Below are positions 7,875-15,811 of a DNA stretch of 51,942 nucleotides, in pieces (within the stretch, counting starts at the first letter, position 1; each line of letters starts with the position of its first letter). The translations under genes and the position numbers were made by a program. The notes below the pieces were generated by a model that was given only the letters and a program-made list of their open reading frames with translations, searched no databases and had not been told where the DNA came from. Source of the stretch: Haloferula sp. BvORR071 (GTDB lineage: Bacteria > Verrucomicrobiota > Verrucomicrobiia > Verrucomicrobiales > Akkermansiaceae); assembly GCF_000739615.1 (NCBI RefSeq), contig NZ_BATP01000052.1:1-51942 (forward strand), written 5' to 3'.

Positions 7875-7884
7875 CACGGGCGCA
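7875..7884 (-). promoter_or_regulatory. Shared TGCGCCCGTG element upstream of spike-base-like gene 1
   Basis: On the minus strand it reads ATGCGCCCGTGGCGTG. It lies 33 bp before ATG 7841 and just after the stop of spike-base-like gene 2. Each of these two neighbouring genes therefore has its own copy instead of sharing one, which favours a promoter or transcript-start role. Confidence 0.6.
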
Positions 7885-7901
7885 TCGCCTCACGCGCGCA
7901 C

Positions 7902-8171
7902 TCAGAAGAACGCGACCATCGGAGTCGCCGATGAACCCGTGAGCACCGCCGAGATCGAGATCGGCATCATCCGGCACTCCTGCAGGCCCTGGAAATCCAG
8001 CACCTTCCCCGATGCCATCCGCGCCACCAGGCTCCCACCGCCACCCGTCCACAGCCAGCGCGTGCAGCGCCCGAAATCGTGATCCCCGCCGCTGTAGTCC
8101 ACCATCACCGCATCCATCGCGCTGTCGCTCGTCCGCCGCTCCGCTTCGTTCAAGATCTCGAATTTCGTCAT
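7902..8171 (-). CDS. Phage/GTA tail-spike base-like protein 2
   Basis: An 89-aa paralogue of the 7569-7841 product: MTKFEILNEAERR, then VDYSGGDHDFGRCTRWLWTG, LVARMASGKVLDF, MMPISISAVLTG and the hydrophobic end TPMVAFF. In-frame ATGs at 8180 and 8183 exist. ATG 8171 is preferred because the alignment with the paralogue starts there, and the spacing to the shared element (35 bp) then matches the other genes. Small beta-rich proteins of this kind occur at the end of tail modules of GTA and siphophages. No other tail, capsid or portal gene is adjacent. Confidence 0.62.
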   Translation of the reverse strand: MTKFEILNEAERRTSDSAMDAVMVDYSGGDHDFGRCTRWLWTGGGGSLVARMASGKVLDFQGLQECRMMPISISAVLTGSSATPMVAFF

Positions 8172-8206
8172 GCCCTGCATCATCCCGCCCTGCGCCACAA
8201 GAAATC

Positions 8207-8216
8207 CACGGGCGCA
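8207..8216 (-). promoter_or_regulatory. Shared TGCGCCCGTG element upstream of spike-base-like gene 2
   Basis: On the minus strand it reads GTTGCGCCCGTGGATTTC, 35 bp before ATG 8171. The base before the core is T, as in the copies at 7441, 32026 and 48953. Confidence 0.6.
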
Positions 8217-8309
8217 ACCTCCGCTACCTCGTAAACCTCGCCCTCGCCGCCTGCCGTGAGATCCTGGAACCACTAGCGGAGCGCCGCCACTTTGTGTGCC
8301 TCCACCCAT

Positions 8310-9032
8310 TCACCAGACGAAGGCGCTGATCAGCAGCACTGCACTCAAGGCCAGACCGAGATACAGCCGCACCTTCTCCGCGCGTCGCAGCTTCCTGCCC
8401 ACCCCCGGCAGCCCGATGCAGGCCATACCAAGCGTCACACAGGCCGCGCCGTAGAGGATCCTCGGAGTGCCGATCATCGAAGTGTAAGCTTGCAAATACC
8501 AACCCTCGGCGATCGCCGCGATGCCCAACGGCATTGCTCCCACCGGCATGGCCACGCGGAAGAAGATCCCGCGCACGGGGCTTGATCCCGGTTCCTGCAC
8601 GCTCTGCATGCGCACGCTCACGCGGGCCAGCGTGCCCAAGGCTACCCCCGCTGCGACATTCAAGCCATCGATCCACTGGCCGTAGATATCGCTGCATTCC
8701 TGGAAGACCACATGGCTGAAATCATGCGACACCATCCCCGAGTTGAGAGCGGTGCAAACTGGCCCCACCAGCGCGAGCAGGCAGCTCTCCCAAGGAACCC
8801 GCTTGCCCTGAAAGATCAAACCAGCGAGCCCCAAGACGCTTAGCAGGGTGTAAACCGGTCCGGCCGATTGCTCCGCCACCAGCTTGAAATGCTCCACCGC
8901 CGAATAGGGCTTGTGGAACTCGGCAAAGAACCCCTGTGCCCCGATCACCGGCAGCACGATGCACGCGATCGCCGTCGCGATGGCAATGGCACATAGGCAC
9001 AGACTCAGCGCGCGCAGCCTCATCGAGTTCAT
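8310..9032 (-). CDS. Multi-pass membrane protein, unknown function
   Basis: A 240-aa protein from ATG 9032 (MNSMRLRALSLCLCAIAIA) with about six hydrophobic segments. The first is at residues 7-30 and the last is LYLGLALSAVLLISAFVW at the end. The ATG overlaps the stop of the upstream gene (ATGA at 9029-9032), so the two are coupled. An upstream in-frame extension exists but lies inside the preceding gene. The ordered hydrophobic helices suggest a DUF998-like integral membrane protein; I cannot name a function. Confidence 0.7.
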   Translation of the reverse strand: MNSMRLRALSLCLCAIAIATAIACIVLPVIGAQGFFAEFHKPYSAVEHFKLVAEQSAGPVYTLLSVLGLAGLIFQGKRVPWESCLLALVGPVCTALNSGMVSHDFSHVVFQECSDIYGQWIDGLNVAAGVALGTLARVSVRMQSVQEPGSSPVRGIFFRVAMPVGAMPLGIAAIAEGWYLQAYTSMIGTPRILYGAACVTLGMACIGLPGVGRKLRRAEKVRLYLGLALSAVLLISAFVW

Positions 9033-9526
9033 CGTGGCTTCAAGACCCGCTCCATCGGGAAGCCATGGAGGATGCACCGCCGCGTGCTCCTCCGCTCATG
9101 CTTCGGATCGTGCATCGCCACGAAGAGCGAGCTCTCCGATTCGTAGCTCACACCAGTATCCGTGAGCACCCGCGCATGGAAGATCACATCATACCCGCAG
9201 CCGGGGTGGAAGCCGTGCCCGCGCCAATAGAGCCCGGGCGACTTGGAAATCACCAGCGTCGCCTCCCGCATCCACTCCGTTGTCAGCCTGCCCTTCGCCA
9301 CCTGTTCGCGGAACTTCCGTAGCGCCAGGCTCCGCACATAGCCCTCCGGCGTCGACTCATCGGTCTGAGCCTCCACCTGCTCCAGCAGATCCATCCTCAT
9401 CGTCTCCAGCTCCGCGACCAGGAAGCCGTAGACCCAGTAGCCATCATAGTCCGCATAGCGGCTGCTGAGCGTCGCGATGAAGTTCCCCAATACCCCGCGG
9501 ACGGACCGGCGTGTTGCCTTCCTCAT
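9029..9526 (-). CDS. Hypothetical protein, 165 aa
   Basis: A soluble basic protein starting MRKATRRSVRGVLGNF. It continues through an aromatic stretch (SSRYADYDGYWVYGFLV), a helical part rich in Glu (ELETMRMDLLEQVEAQ) and a C-terminal half with LYWRGHGFHPGCGYDVIF. It has no signal peptide and I do not recognise the family. It overlaps the downstream membrane-protein gene by four bases and so probably forms a two-gene unit with it. Confidence 0.68.
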   Translation of the reverse strand: MRKATRRSVRGVLGNFIATLSSRYADYDGYWVYGFLVAELETMRMDLLEQVEAQTDESTPEGYVRSLALRKFREQVAKGRLTTEWMREATLVISKSPGLYWRGHGFHPGCGYDVIFHARVLTDTGVSYESESSLFVAMHDPKHERRSTRRCILHGFPMERVLKPR

Positions 9527-9573
9527 TGGCGTTAATTCTCCAGTGAATCCCCTCTGCCCGCAAACTCAAGATC

Positions 9574-9984
9574 CTACCGCGGCGCATCGATCCTCAACCT
9601 CACCCTGCCCAGATACTCGATCCGCGCCTTCAGCTCCCGCGTGCGCGCCGCGTCTGGATTCGTGTCCCGCAGCAGGCTCTCCGTCACCTTGATCTCCAGA
9701 TCGATCCGCGAGCGAACCCAGGGATACAGCCGCGTGAGCTGCCCCGCACCCACCATCGCCTCCGTGTGCCGCTCCGCTTCCGCCTTCTGCTCCGGCGTCG
9801 GAGATTCCGGCAGCTTGTATTCCAGCGCCCGGTCCACCGCCATCACCGCCCGGCCGATCTCCAGCGCGGCTTGATCCTCCTCCTTCAGCGCGGCCTCTGG
9901 TGCAGGCTTCTTCTCAGGCTCCGGCTCCGCATGGAGCTGCGCGCTGAAGGCAAAGACCAGACCGAGGAAGCCGAGCATTCTCAT
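9574..9984 (-). CDS. Secreted helical hypothetical protein, 136 aa
   Basis: Starting at ATG 9984 the product begins MRMLGFLGLVFAFSAQLHAEP, a typical signal peptide with probable cleavage after Ala-Glu around residue 19. A Pro/Glu/Lys/Ala-rich linker and a charged helical domain (AEAERHTEAMVGAGQL, RSRIDLEIKVTESLL, ELKARIEYLGRVRL) follow. A longer frame upstream of 9984 lacks such composition and overlaps the neighbouring gene, so I rejected it. Periplasmic or secreted; function unknown. Confidence 0.7.
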   Translation of the reverse strand: MRMLGFLGLVFAFSAQLHAEPEPEKKPAPEAALKEEDQAALEIGRAVMAVDRALEYKLPESPTPEQKAEAERHTEAMVGAGQLTRLYPWVRSRIDLEIKVTESLLRDTNPDAARTRELKARIEYLGRVRLRIDAPR

Positions 9985-10042
9985 GGCCTCACAGCCTGCC
10001 CCACGACATGGAGAAAGCAAGAGCCACGCGCCAGCGATGCGC

Positions 10043-10435
10043 TCACACTTCCCTCCCGGGATCGAACAAAGCAATGCCATGACAGAAGAGCGAGATCTTG
10101 GACTCCTCGTAGTCGCCCACCTCGTAGCGGAGCTTCTCCCAGTTTCGCTTCTTGATGCTCCGGAAGAAAAGGCCTTCGATCTCGCCGAAGCCGGAGAAGG
10201 CCACATGGTCCACCCGGTGAAAGCGGATGCCGATCCGGGCAGACGGTGCTTTAGACTCCCCCATCACCAGCTCGATGTCGCGCCAGTGGTTGCCCAGTTC
10301 ATCCTCTTGCTGGGAATGGTAGCAAAACGAGTGGACCCAACTGAAATGATACAGCGGCCGCCGCGCGATGATCCCGGCGACTTCCGCGTAGCCCTCCAGC
10401 TCCGCCAGCGGGATGTCAGGTTCTTGCTCAGGCAT
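10043..10435 (-). CDS. Hypothetical protein, immunity-protein-like
   Basis: A 130-aa product starting MPEQEPDIPLAELEGY. It reads like small immunity-type proteins that consist of one beta-rich domain. Examples are WVHSFCYHSQQEDELG, the strand IELVMGESKAPSARIGIRFH, and VDHVAFSGFGEIEGLFF. The pattern of an S-F-C/H start followed by alternating strands and a closing I-L-F segment is reminiscent of Imm50-type proteins; I put little weight on it. No toxin gene is visible nearby. Confidence 0.6.
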   Translation of the reverse strand: MPEQEPDIPLAELEGYAEVAGIIARRPLYHFSWVHSFCYHSQQEDELGNHWRDIELVMGESKAPSARIGIRFHRVDHVAFSGFGEIEGLFFRSIKKRNWEKLRYEVGDYEESKISLFCHGIALFDPGREV

Positions 10436-10554
10436 GCTGCGGCTCAGCCTAACGGCAACCTGCAAACCAAGCCAACGCGAAAGCAAAAGCGCTGGCAGCC
10501 ACGCGCTAGCGCCTGCGGAGGGCGGACACTCATGTCCGCCCTGCCAGCCATGGC

Positions 10555-10779
10555 TCAACTCCCAGTCGTCCGCGTGAACTTCCGCTTCACCGCTGCCAGC
10601 GTCTCCTCTGTCACGAACCACTCCACCTGCCCACAGTCCCCGCAGACCCGCACCATGGCCTGCGATGGATTGAAGAATCCCGTGTTCATGATCCCCTTGC
10701 AGTAGCCCTCGAAAGTCGAGTCCCGCGAGTAAAACTCATTTCCCCCACAGTTCCGGCACGTCTTGCTAGGTGGCTTCAT
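10555..10779 (-). CDS. Small zinc-ribbon protein 1
   Basis: From ATG 10779 the 74-aa product begins MKPPSKTCRNCGG. It has two CxxC knuckles (C-RNC near residue 8 and C-GDC near residue 46), the pattern of a zinc ribbon. It is a close paralogue of the product of 11303-11518 (shared M-K-x-PSKTCRNCGG, YSR, RVCGDCG-VEWF). A membrane-protein gene lies between the two copies. Zinc ribbons of this size often contact nucleic acid or proteins; no specific role can be given. Confidence 0.7.
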   Translation of the reverse strand: MKPPSKTCRNCGGNEFYSRDSTFEGYCKGIMNTGFFNPSQAMVRVCGDCGQVEWFVTEETLAAVKRKFTRTTGS

Positions 10780-10846
10780 ACCACCGGAAGGGTGGGGGAG
10801 CACCCGCTCCTCCGCCATGGGAATCGCTGCGCGATTGTGGAAGCGG

Positions 10847-11290
10847 CTACAAGCGCCACGCCACACTCTCATCCCGCGGCTCCGGCTTCGTGATCACCAC
10901 CACCAGCGCTGGGATTGCCAGCAAGCCCAGGCACAGCACCTGGTCCACGGGCCTGAACCTCGGGAGCTGTTCCCCTCCATCGCGGCTCACCGTCGCGAAG
11001 AACAAGTAGCATCCGCCGTAAACCAACATGACCAGCTGATAGACCAGCAGGACCCGGCGCAGCCCCGCCGAATATCCCGAGCCCATCTTCACCCACAAGC
11101 CCACCCCGGCAATCGCCAGCAGCAGCGGCAGCGCTAGCATCGTGAGCGGGGCGGCATCACTCGTGTAGAATCCCGACCTCACGCCCCGGTCGAGCGCCAC
11201 CGGCAGCAGGAGCAGCGCCATCACCGCTCCCGGCACCACGCCCAGCAGCGATAGCCCCAGCACCCAGCGATTGATCTCCCGGCTTCTCAT
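10847..11290 (-). CDS. Membrane protein with four or so helices, unknown
   Basis: A 147-aa protein starting MRSREINRWVLGLSLLGVV. Hydrophobic segments lie at about residues 10-31, 48-68, 77-97 and 116-136, joined by short charged loops, with a short cytoplasm-like tail (TKPEPRDESVAWRL). It is flanked on both sides by zinc-ribbon genes of one paralogous pair, transcribed in the same direction. No family recognised. Confidence 0.7.
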   Translation of the reverse strand: MRSREINRWVLGLSLLGVVPGAVMALLLLPVALDRGVRSGFYTSDAAPLTMLALPLLLAIAGVGLWVKMGSGYSAGLRRVLLVYQLVMLVYGGCYLFFATVSRDGGEQLPRFRPVDQVLCLGLLAIPALVVVITKPEPRDESVAWRL

Positions 11291-11302
11291 TCTCTCCGCA
11301 TC

Positions 11303-11518
11303 TTAGCTCTCCAGCGCATAATTCTCCCGGATCATCTGCAGATACTCCTCGCTGGCAAACCACTCCACCAGCCCGCAATCCCCGCAGACCCGGACCTTGC
11401 ACTCCGGACTCCTCAGCCCGATCGGCATCACCAGATTGCCCATCCCATTGAAGCTCGTCATCCGCGAGTAAAACCCGCTGCCACCACAATTCCGGCAAGT
11501 CTTGCTTGGTGCTTTCAT
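11303..11518 (-). CDS. Small zinc-ribbon protein 2
   Basis: From ATG 11518 the product is 71 aa, MKAPSKTCRNCGG to ENYALES. CRNC and CGDC pairs bracket a segment SRMTSFNGMGNLVMP. It is paralogous to the 10555-10779 product. A longer frame reaching to 11869 overlaps the opposite-strand gene at 11631 and has no such similarity; the similarity begins at the ATG chosen here. Confidence 0.7.
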   Translation of the reverse strand: MKAPSKTCRNCGGSGFYSRMTSFNGMGNLVMPIGLRSPECKVRVCGDCGLVEWFASEEYLQMIRENYALES

Positions 11519-11630
11519 GTAGCTCCATGCATGCCGGAAAGGCGTGAGCCACGCCATGGGAAACCGAAAGGAGGCTTCGCACCGTCTGTATCCTTGAACC
11601 CGGCTCTGCGAAGTGATATGCGCGATACCT

Positions 11631-12224
11631 ATGGCCAAATCCTCCAGGCCCAAGCCTCCCGGGTCCAAGGTCACCAAGGCTGAGCCTTCCAGAAAGACCG
11701 CGCCCTCGAAGACGGCGCCCCGGCGCATCGATCGGCTGCCTGCCTGCGCGGTTGCGATGGAGCAGACCCTGGTGGTGCTCCTAGAAGCCGGACCGGTCGT
11801 CTCCATCCTCATCGCCCCGCATGTCTGCGCCGAGCGGGATGGCGGCGCGATCCGCCTGGAGGACTGCACCTATCTCCGCGTCACCACCCGCAGCGGTCGG
11901 CTCTCGGCCTGTCACTACCCCCGTGTCGAGATTCTCCATGATCCCGGCATTCAGCACTGGCTCGCCAGCCCGGATGGCTTCGACTCCGTGCTGCCAATGC
12001 CCAGCCGCGTGCCCTACGCCATTATCGAGCTTTCCGAACTCACCTCCCGCGCCGTGGAAAATGCCCTCCACGAGGGCGACAACGCCGCCGCCTTCATGAT
12101 GATCCGCGTCCGCTTCGCCGCGCTCCCCGGCTTCTTCTCCTCCCGCCCCGGCAAGCTCAGTGCTCCTGGCGATTACGCTGCTGGCCGCGACGCCATCGCC
12201 GGCCGCTACCGCTTGATCGAGTAG
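11631..12224 (+). CDS. Hypothetical protein, 197 aa
   Basis: Begins at ATG 11631 with MAKSSRPKPP, a Lys/Pro/Ser-rich basic N-terminus of about 40 residues. An ordered domain follows: VVLLEAGPVVSILIAPHV, YLRVTTRSGRLSACHYP, FDSVLPMPSRVPYAIIEL, AFMMIRVRFAALPGFF. A GTG at 11613 would add six residues. Codon use is typical of the high-GC neighbours. The basic tail suggests contact with nucleic acid or membrane, but no family was recognised. Confidence 0.65.
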   Translation: MAKSSRPKPPGSKVTKAEPSRKTAPSKTAPRRIDRLPACAVAMEQTLVVLLEAGPVVSILIAPHVCAERDGGAIRLEDCTYLRVTTRSGRLSACHYPRVEILHDPGIQHWLASPDGFDSVLPMPSRVPYAIIELSELTSRAVENALHEGDNAAAFMMIRVRFAALPGFFSSRPGKLSAPGDYAAGRDAIAGRYRLIE

Positions 12225-12236
12225 GGGCGCCAGCCC

Positions 12237-12833
12237 TCACTCCTTCGCCGGCTGACTCTTCTTGAACTCCGCTTCCTTCTCCTTGCAAGTCGGGCAGACC
12301 CACTTCCACGCCAGCATGCGATCCGGCATCGGCATGCATCCGCCGCTGGCCAGCCCGGTATTCGGGAAGCCCTGCGCCCGCGCCTGCGCCTCCTGCGGGA
12401 CACCGCCGATCAGTCCCCAGATCAGCGGCACCGCCTTCCGCTCCATCGTGGTGCCATGCACCGCGCAGCGGGAGGCATCGTAGAGCAGCGTCGCCCCATC
12501 ACGCACCCGGACCAGCTCCGCATTGATCGTCGGCCCCTTGCCCTCCGGTAGCGCCGGGCTCTGCTCACCCGTCACCTCGATGCTGTAGCTGCGTTCCTTC
12601 GACAGGCTTTCCGGCTTCGGCGCATTCTCCGGCCAGCGCACCCAGATCTTCTCCCCACTGCCCGCCGTGACCCCGAGCTGCAGCCCATACGGCTCCGTCC
12701 GGAATTCCGGCTTCGCCTCCACCGCCACCTGCCGCACCCGCGGTGCCCCGGCGGGCTCCTCACAGAAGACTGTGCTCAAGGCCGCGCCCGAGGCCACCAC
12801 GATCACTAGCGCTAGGGACCATCTCGCATTCAT
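12237..12833 (-). CDS. Secreted hypothetical protein with C-terminal CxxC
   Basis: A 198-aa product beginning MNARWSLALVIVVASGAALSTVFCEEP. The signal peptide ends near a Cys (LSTVFC), so it may be a lipoprotein with a non-standard lipobox. The mature part has beta-type segments (GLQLGVTAGSGEKIWVRW, INAELVRVRDGATLL) and a C-terminal part with MPMPDRMLAWKWVCPTCKE. The CPTC pair plus upstream Cys-x-x-His (CAVHG) could bind a metal. It converges tail-to-tail with the gene at 11631-12224, 12 bp apart. Confidence 0.66.
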   Translation of the reverse strand: MNARWSLALVIVVASGAALSTVFCEEPAGAPRVRQVAVEAKPEFRTEPYGLQLGVTAGSGEKIWVRWPENAPKPESLSKERSYSIEVTGEQSPALPEGKGPTINAELVRVRDGATLLYDASRCAVHGTTMERKAVPLIWGLIGGVPQEAQARAQGFPNTGLASGGCMPMPDRMLAWKWVCPTCKEKEAEFKKSQPAKE

Positions 12834-12954
12834 GGGATGATGAGGGCTTCGGTTTCGCTACCCTTCCACCATCTCTCGTCCAGCTCCGTCACGCAAGCCA
12901 GCATCGCAAGCACCGCCCTCTCAGATTCCACGTCCCTTCGGCTCGGAAATTCAA

Positions 12955-13051
12955 ACCACGAATGAACACGGATGGACATGAATGAAAACCCAAGGATCGT
13001 GAACCCATGCCCGCTCTAAATCCGTGTTCATCCGTGTAAATCCGTGGTTCC
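12955..13051. repeat. CCACGGAT/ACGGATG intergenic repeat, copy 1
   Basis: An imperfect inverted repeat. The left arm reads ACCACGAATGAACACGGAT and the right arm ATCCGTGTAAATCCGTGGTT. About 35 bp lie between, including a degraded form of the central CAAGGATC-TGA-CCC block. It is the same family as copies near 20696, 27337, 37098, 38413, 41341, 48230 and 49042. Confidence 0.8.
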
Positions 13052-13061
13052 TTCTCCATCC

Positions 13062-13715
13062 TCACTTCTCGATCTCCGGCTCCCGCAGGCCCTGGAAGAT
13101 CGCTTGGAAATCCTTCATCGCCTGCTCCGCGGCCTCCATCGTCGCCTTCTTCGCCTCGTCCATCCCGCCCTGCGATTCCGCCTCGCGCCGCATGTCCGTG
13201 AAGACATCCACCATGTTCGCGATCGGGTCCACCGGCTCCGCCATCGGGAAGTCCTCCGGATGCGCCTCCGCATAGGCGATCATCAGCGCCGCGAATTCAT
13301 CCATGTCCTCCGCCTGCTCCTCGATCGCCGCGCGCTCCGCCTCCGTCTGCTTCGTATAGGCATACTGCTCCTCCGGTGCCACCAGCTGCTGGTAGTGCTC
13401 GTGCATCCCGCGCAGCGCCTCCGCCGCCGCCAGCGTCTTCACCGCGCCGATCTCGCGAAACATCTCCGGCTCCGCATACACCATCGGCAGGTAGGCGAAG
13501 AGATCCGCGCTGTTCACGATCGAGGCCTCGTAGAAGTAGCGCAGGCTCTGCCACATCACCTGCCGTGGCGTCAGCACCGCATTCTCCTCCTCCTGCTTCG
13601 CGAAGCGCCAGCGTGGCCCCAGCTTCTCCTTCAGGATCGCCTCGATCCCCGCATCGTAGGCATGCAGGCGCTCGGAGGAATCTTCAGGCACTTGGGGGTC
13701 AGGGGACGGATCCAT
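13062..13715 (-). CDS. Hypothetical soluble protein, 217 aa
   Basis: ATG 13715 gives MDPSPDPQVPEDSSERLHAY, followed by a helical protein with EKLGPRWRFAKQEEENAVL, SLRYFYEASIVNSADLF, EEQAEDMDEFAALMIAYAEAHPE (in part) and a Glu/Lys-rich C-terminus. It is acidic, cytosolic and without membrane segments. A longer frame reaches 14321, but it would run opposite to the convincing glycine-zipper gene at 14007 and has random composition there. No family recognised. Confidence 0.68.
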   Translation of the reverse strand: MDPSPDPQVPEDSSERLHAYDAGIEAILKEKLGPRWRFAKQEEENAVLTPRQVMWQSLRYFYEASIVNSADLFAYLPMVYAEPEMFREIGAVKTLAAAEALRGMHEHYQQLVAPEEQYAYTKQTEAERAAIEEQAEDMDEFAALMIAYAEAHPEDFPMAEPVDPIANMVDVFTDMRREAESQGGMDEAKKATMEAAEQAMKDFQAIFQGLREPEIEK

Positions 13716-14006
13716 GGCAGCAGGGTGAAATCGGAAACTGGAACGATGAGAGCTGGAATTTGAAAAGGAAGATGAAAGGCAGCGGCGGCCGAGCCCGGCA
13801 GGCGGGGGGAGCTGAGCGCAATCTCGCCACGATATCTTCATCTGCCACTCAAGGTTCGCCGGATCCGCAGGATTCGTGGTGCCTTCCTCCGCCCCCCGGG
13901 GCATCCTGCAAGGCCCGCCCGTGCATTCCGCTTCTCCCTGCCTCGGCGGCACCCCGGCACCACCGTGTATTCCCCGCTGGCACATCCCCTGCGAAGGAGC
14001 GCGCCG

Positions 14007-14357
14007 ATGATCACGCACAGCGATAGCGACGGAGACCGCGACTACCAGGAAGAGCTCCAGGCCGATGCCAAGACCGAGCACCCATCCCCATCCGAGCACG
14101 GCACCAGCACCCTCGTCCGCAAGGAAGGCCTCGGCGGCGCGGTCGGCACCGCCGTGGGCACTACCACCGGTGCCGCGGCTGGAGCTGCCGTGGGTGGCTT
14201 CGCCGGACCTGCCGGCATGGCCATCGGCGCACTCGTCGGAGCCGCCGCCGGTGCCATCGCGGGAAAGGCTGCCGGCGATCCCCTCACACCCGAGTTGGAG
14301 AAGGAAGCCGCACCCCAGCATCAGGACGATGCCGACGGTCCGAAAGTCGGGGATTGA
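14007..14357 (+). CDS. Glycine-zipper protein, 116 aa
   Basis: ATG 14007 is preceded by AAGGAG at 13994-13999, a good ribosome site at 7 bp. The product begins MITHSDSDGDRDY. Between about residues 42 and 92 it is almost purely Gly/Ala (GGAVGTAVGTTTGAAAGAA, GFAGPAGMAIGALVGAAAG), in the periodic GxxxG pattern of glycine-zipper membrane segments. Polar tails flank it. Such domains sit in the envelope or accompany stress proteins; the exact role is unknown. Confidence 0.72.
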   Translation: MITHSDSDGDRDYQEELQADAKTEHPSPSEHGTSTLVRKEGLGGAVGTAVGTTTGAAAGAAVGGFAGPAGMAIGALVGAAAGAIAGKAAGDPLTPELEKEAAPQHQDDADGPKVGD

Positions 14358-14559
14358 TCCCTTCTTGGTCAGACTCGTTGTTAGGATGCGGCGCGCTCAT
14401 CGGTGCCTCCACCCGACAAGGCGATCCGGCTTCTTCCGCAGTTTCACCGATTAACGCGCCACTTGATGAACGCTTGGTGAAATCTTTGTAAGCACGACGC
14501 CTCTTTCTTGCAGTCTTATGGCCATTATGCCATGTTCACCACACCCAGACTCTATTGCA

Positions 14560-15138
14560 ATGAAGTGCAGAACCCTCCTCGGCGGATTGCTTCTTCTCAG
14601 CCTCGTGGCAGCTTGCCGCGACGACAACAAGGCGGCTAGTGCGCGACCCCCGGAAACCCGACAGGGCGATGCCGAGCCGCAGGTCGTCACCATGATCCGC
14701 CAGGCGGAAGACGCCTACGCCACCTTCCTGGAGAAGCATGAGGCCGCCCGCAGCGCCACGCGCGCCCGCCATGCCCTGAAGGAAACTTCGCCCGCCGCGG
14801 AGTCCGACCTTCTTCAGGTCCGTGAGCAGCAAGCGCTCGAGGCCCGCGCCCAGGCCGCGGAGGCCAAGATGGCCATGCGCCGCACCGTCGATAGCTTCTA
14901 CCAAGGGACCGACTTCGAGCGCGCCCAAGTGGCCGCCTACCTGCGCCGCTCCAACCTGCGCGAAGAGATCCGCACCAAGAGCATCGCCGCCGAACTCTAC
15001 GCCAGCGACGACACCCGTCAGTCCGACCTCGCGGAGACCGAGCGCGACATCGACGCCTACCGCCAGCGCCTCGCCAAGGAAGACGCCGAGTGGCAAGCCG
15101 TGCTCAACAAGTCCCAGCAGTCCGCCAGCGCGAAGTAG
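14560..15138 (+). CDS. Lipoprotein with coiled-coil domain, 192 aa
   Basis: From ATG 14560 the product begins MKCRTLLGGLLLLSLVAACR. It has a signal peptide with a lipobox ending LVAAC, so the mature protein starts at Cys-19. The rest is helical and charged (EDAYATFLEKHEAARSATRA, REQQALEARAQAAEAKMAMR, DIDAYRQRLAKEDAEWQ). Upstream in-frame ATGs (14518, 14527) lack a signal-like sequence. It is probably anchored to the outer or inner membrane and projects a coiled coil. Function unknown. Confidence 0.74.
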   Translation: MKCRTLLGGLLLLSLVAACRDDNKAASARPPETRQGDAEPQVVTMIRQAEDAYATFLEKHEAARSATRARHALKETSPAAESDLLQVREQQALEARAQAAEAKMAMRRTVDSFYQGTDFERAQVAAYLRRSNLREEIRTKSIAAELYASDDTRQSDLAETERDIDAYRQRLAKEDAEWQAVLNKSQQSASAK

Positions 15139-15165
15139 CGGCGAAGCACTGCAGGGAAACCTCCG

Positions 15166-15354
15166 GTAGGGCGGCCCTGGCCTCAGGCCGCCGCCTTCGA
15201 TCCCCGCGGACCTCAAGCGGCTCCGATGCCTGAAGGTGACCCCCACATCGCCCGCGGCGCGCTGAGGCCAGCGCGCCCTACCGGTCGAGAGACCTACCGG
15301 GCGCAGTGGCATCACGGCTCTTGGTAGGGCGGCCCTGGCCTCAGGCCGCCGCGT
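15166..15354. repeat. GC-rich palindromic (REP-like) repeats
   Basis: Two direct copies of a 30-bp unit starting GGTAGGGCGGCCCTGGCCTC lie at 15166-15195 and 15325-15354; each folds through GGCGGCC/GGCCGCC. Between them a perfect hairpin, GGCGCGCT-gaggcc-AGCGCGCC followed by CTACC, carries the same CTGGCCTCAG core in inverse orientation. This resembles REP-type elements mobilised by RAYT transposases; no RAYT gene is present here. The rest of 15139-15721 holds degenerate CCGTGGTT-type repeat fragments (about 15552-15605 and 15680-15712) and no gene. Confidence 0.65.
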
Positions 15355-15721
15355 GCGATCCACGTGGACCTCATCTTGGCACTCGCATTGCCGAGGGCGC
15401 AGGGAGCAGAAGCGGACGAAGCGCCTCCCATTCCGGATCGGACAGACTGCTGGGGTAGCCGGGCATCCCGGCTTCTGCGGACTCCAATTGGAAAGGTACA
15501 GCTCAACAAAGGTTTGGAGTTAATTTTCAGACAGCCTCTAACAACTTCCCTGTGTTCCGTGTATTCCGTGGTTAGCTTCTTCGGCTGTTAAATTTCGCGC
15601 CTTTCGCGGTCAAACTAAAGCTCACTCCATCCCAGCGAGCACCCTTGGAAATCCAAGAACTCCACCCCAACCCTTCCTCCATTCGTCAGATTCGCCTGAT
15701 TCGTGGTGCCTCCCATCTTCC

Positions 15722-15768
15722 AAAAACAACGGCCCCGGACGGTGGTAAGCCCATTAGCCACCGTTCGG
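15722..15768 (-). terminator. Rho-independent terminator of the EF-hand gene
   Basis: Read on the minus strand, a hairpin with 11-bp arms (CCGAACGGTGG and CCACCGTCCGG, one mismatch) is followed by GGCCGTTGTTTTTGG. It lies 44 bp after the stop of the 15812-16492 gene. Confidence 0.65.
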
Positions 15769-15811
15769 AGCCTTGGAGGGGTGAATTAACGCCCCAAAAA
15801 TCCCTTCGCTG

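Noticed and set aside
13716..14321. N-terminal extension of the 13062-13715 gene
   Set aside because: It lies opposite the glycine-zipper gene, which has a good ribosome site, and the extended part has random composition.
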